Shown here piece after piece: positions 7,734 through 8,501 of a stretch of DNA of 8,501 bases. The notes beneath the pieces are model-generated. The model ran no database searches, was not told the DNA's origin, and saw only the letters and a list, made by a program, of their open reading frames with translations. Source of the stretch: JBJENW01 sp051880395 (GTDB taxonomy: Bacteria; Bacillota; Clostridia; Lachnospirales; Lachnospiraceae); NCBI GenBank assembly GCA_051880395.1, contig JBJENW010000306.1:1-8501 (forward strand), written 5' to 3'. The number at the start of each line of letters is the position of its first letter. Position 1 is the first letter of the stretch. Position numbers and translations under genes: made by a program.

Positions 7734-7765
7734 TTTACAAGCAGAATGTATCTGTGCGTTATCAT
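7734..7765 (+). promoter_or_regulatory. Possible promoter for the second RyR cassette
   Basis: TTTACA (7734-7739, five of six to consensus) and TATCAT (7760-7765, five of six) flank a 20-base spacer, longer than the preferred 17. A promoter is expected here because a strong terminator lies just upstream and a strong ribosome binding site just downstream, but the exact boxes are uncertain. Confidence 0.3.
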
Positions 7766-7796
7766 AGAATCATCGTTAAGAAAGGAGAAAAGAAAA

Positions 7797-8084
7797 ATGT
7801 ATGATCCAAAACCAATTGATACAAGTAATGTGACATTGTCAGAGGAGTTATTGAATCTGACAGAGAAGATTGCTGAAAATGTGCATGACGTGTGGGCAGT
7901 CGGTAGAATTTCGGAGGGGTGGACGTATGGAGAAAAGAAAGATGCACAGAAGAAAAAGACACCGGCCCTTGTGCCGTATGAAGAACTGCCGGAAAGCGAA
8001 AAGGATTATGATCGAAATACGGCATTAGAAACGCTGAAATTGATTGAAACGCTTGGATATGTGATTGTAAGAAAAGGAGAATGA
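7797..8084 (+). CDS. Small RyR-domain protein, copy 2
   Basis: A 95-aa RyR-domain protein, 80 of the first 93 residues identical to copy 1 by direct comparison; differences cluster in the first 20 residues and the last 10. All RyR hallmarks are kept (AENVHDVW, GWTYG, ALVPYEELP, EKDYDR). The frame extends up to an ATG at 7746, but I place the start at ATG 7797 because AAAGGAG (7781-7787) lies 9 bases before it and the protein then aligns exactly with copy 1. The stop overlaps the ATG at 8081, and a ribosome binding site inside its last codons serves the peptide gene downstream. It lies beyond the terminator of the kinase/nuclease operon, so it is probably transcribed separately with the two small genes that follow, although readthrough is possible. 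Clearly a duplication of copy 1 or of a shared ancestor; function unsettled. Confidence 0.92.
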   Translation: MYDPKPIDTSNVTLSEELLNLTEKIAENVHDVWAVGRISEGWTYGEKKDAQKKKTPALVPYEELPESEKDYDRNTALETLKLIETLGYVIVRKGE

Positions 8085-8086
8085 AT

Positions 8087-8287
8087 ATGAGAAAGAATAT
8101 GAATAAAACAATAATCAGAAACACACAGAAAGAACTTCTTCCGGGAGGCGGATTTCATGGAGGAGAACAGACGGAGACGTTGCCGGGAGGCGGATTTCAT
8201 GGAGGAGAACAGACGGAGACGTTGCCGGGAGGCGGATTTCATGGAGGAAGGAAAAAAGTTTTTGAGGGAAGGAAGGCACAGGAATGA
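8087..8287 (+). CDS. Short Gly-rich peptide with three LPGGGFHGG repeats
   Basis: A 66-aa product I cannot assign to a family. A basic, Asn/Thr-rich leader of about 17 residues (MRKNMNKTI...) is followed by two full 14-residue units LPGGGFHGGEQTET and a third LPGGGFHGG, then a basic tail RKKVFEGRKAQE. I prefer ATG 8087, which has GGAG (8076-8079) 7 bases upstream; ATG 8081 is too close to that site. The leader-plus-repeated-core layout resembles multi-core precursor peptides for modified peptides, but no modifying enzyme, protease or exporter gene is in the window, so this is only a possibility. Other options are a repeated binding motif read by the RyR or kinase proteins, or a small secreted or toxic peptide. 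It is co-oriented and translationally coupled with RyR copy 2 and overlaps the next small gene by 4 bases. Confidence 0.65.
   Translation: MRKNMNKTIIRNTQKELLPGGGFHGGEQTETLPGGGFHGGEQTETLPGGGFHGGRKKVFEGRKAQE
8138..8248 (+). repeat. 42-bp in-frame tandem repeat, 2.6 copies
   Basis: Units start at 8138, 8180 and 8222. The second full unit differs from the first only at its first codon (CTT versus TTG), and the third stops after 27 bases. The period is a multiple of three, so copy-number change would lengthen or shorten the peptide without breaking the frame. Confidence 0.95.
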
Positions 8288-8469
8288 AGGAATTTGTTTT
8301 TGGAACAAATGCGCAGTTTAAAAAATTGGATCAGGATTTATCCGCCGGGAAATGTTACAAGTTTTCAAATAGAAGGCTTCCGGAGTCGTGTACACCAGCC
8401 CGGGCATGTATCTGGTTTGCAAAAAAGGATCAAACCTATTCTATGTATAATGATCTCTCGGAATCTTGA
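8284..8469 (+). CDS. Small hypothetical protein of 61 aa
   Basis: I do not recognise this protein. The ATG overlaps the stop of the repeat-peptide gene (ATGA) and has a purine-rich GGAAGG (8271-8276) 7 bases upstream, which supports translation. The product is mildly basic with three Cys (24, 36, 42), a compact aromatic middle (ACIWFAKK) and no clear membrane segment or signal peptide. It could be a real partner of the repeat peptide, or a remnant or alternative-frame start of something longer that was broken; nothing visible decides this. A short hairpin begins 7 bases after the stop. Confidence 0.45.
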   Translation: MKEFVFGTNAQFKKLDQDLSAGKCYKFSNRRLPESCTPARACIWFAKKDQTYSMYNDLSES

Positions 8470-8475
8470 GTGATC

Positions 8476-8496
8476 ATGCCGGCGGGAACCCGGCAT
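8476..8496 (+). terminator. G/C-rich hairpin at the window edge, possible terminator
   Basis: ATGCCGG (8476-8482) and CCGGCAT (8490-8496) form a 7-bp stem with a 7-base loop. Its place just after the last stop fits a terminator, but the following bases (TGGAC) are not a T tract and the window ends, so it could equally be another structured element. Confidence 0.35.
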
Positions 8497-8501
8497 TGGA
8501 C

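Noticed and set aside
7746..7748. ATG as the start of RyR copy 2
   Set aside because: No ribosome binding site before it; the extra 17 residues do not match copy 1, while ATG 7797 has a good site and aligns exactly.
8141..8165. Possible two-layer G-quadruplex in each 42-bp unit
   Set aside because: Closely spaced GG pairs are explained by Gly codons; only two-layer structures are possible and nothing else supports them.
8138..8248. CRISPR-like or noncoding repeat array
   Set aside because: The units are contiguous without spacers, and the period of 42 keeps an open frame with a ribosome binding site; a coding tandem repeat explains it better.
8006..8308. Minus-strand ORF with a repeated Ser/Arg-rich motif
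   Set aside because: It is the antisense image of the 42-bp repeat; no ribosome binding site and it runs against all convincing genes.

Overview
The window looks like an accessory region of a low-GC Gram-positive genome, most likely a gut clostridium of the Lachnospiraceae type. This rests on A/T-rich codon use, strong AGGAGG-type ribosome binding sites, tightly packed genes and an A/T-rich intergenic style; it is an inference, since there is no rRNA or housekeeping gene to anchor it. All convincing genes are on the + strand.

Layout. (1) 3-623: the 3' end of a tetratricopeptide-repeat (TPR) gene built from nearly identical 138-bp units; its N-terminal domain lies outside the window. (2) 624-738: an A/T-rich gap with a good -10 box and a strong ribosome binding site. 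(3) 739-7668: a tight four-gene cluster read as one operon: an unrecognised 588-aa protein, a PP2C-type Ser/Thr phosphatase, a 1385-aa multidomain protein, and a 93-aa RyR-domain protein. The phosphatase and the large protein overlap by 4 bases, and the large protein and the RyR gene by 1 base. It ends at a clear rho-independent terminator (7691-7725). (4) 7797-8469: a second RyR-domain gene (80 of 93 residues identical to the first), then a 66-aa peptide with three copies of LPGGGFHGG, then a 61-aa Cys-containing small protein, joined by 4-base overlaps. The window closes on a short hairpin.

The centrepiece is the 1385-aa protein. Reading N to C: a Ser/Thr kinase domain with the HCDIKPSN catalytic loop; a Rossmann-like segment with GFGNYG; a divergent RyR-like segment; a long alpha/beta middle region that may be a ligand-sensing domain; and a C-terminal PD-(D/E)XK nuclease domain with the spacing and motifs (GKILE, NEFD, ECK) of Card1/Can2-type nucleases.

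How the genes may work together (inference): the fused kinase and its partner phosphatase would set the phosphorylation state of the large protein and/or the 588-aa protein. The Rossmann, RyR and middle regions would sense a nucleotide-type signal, and the nuclease would be the effector. That is the logic of an anti-phage or abortive-infection module, and I do not recognise this exact arrangement as a named system. The repeat peptide and the small RyR proteins could be regulators, substrates or a linked second cassette.
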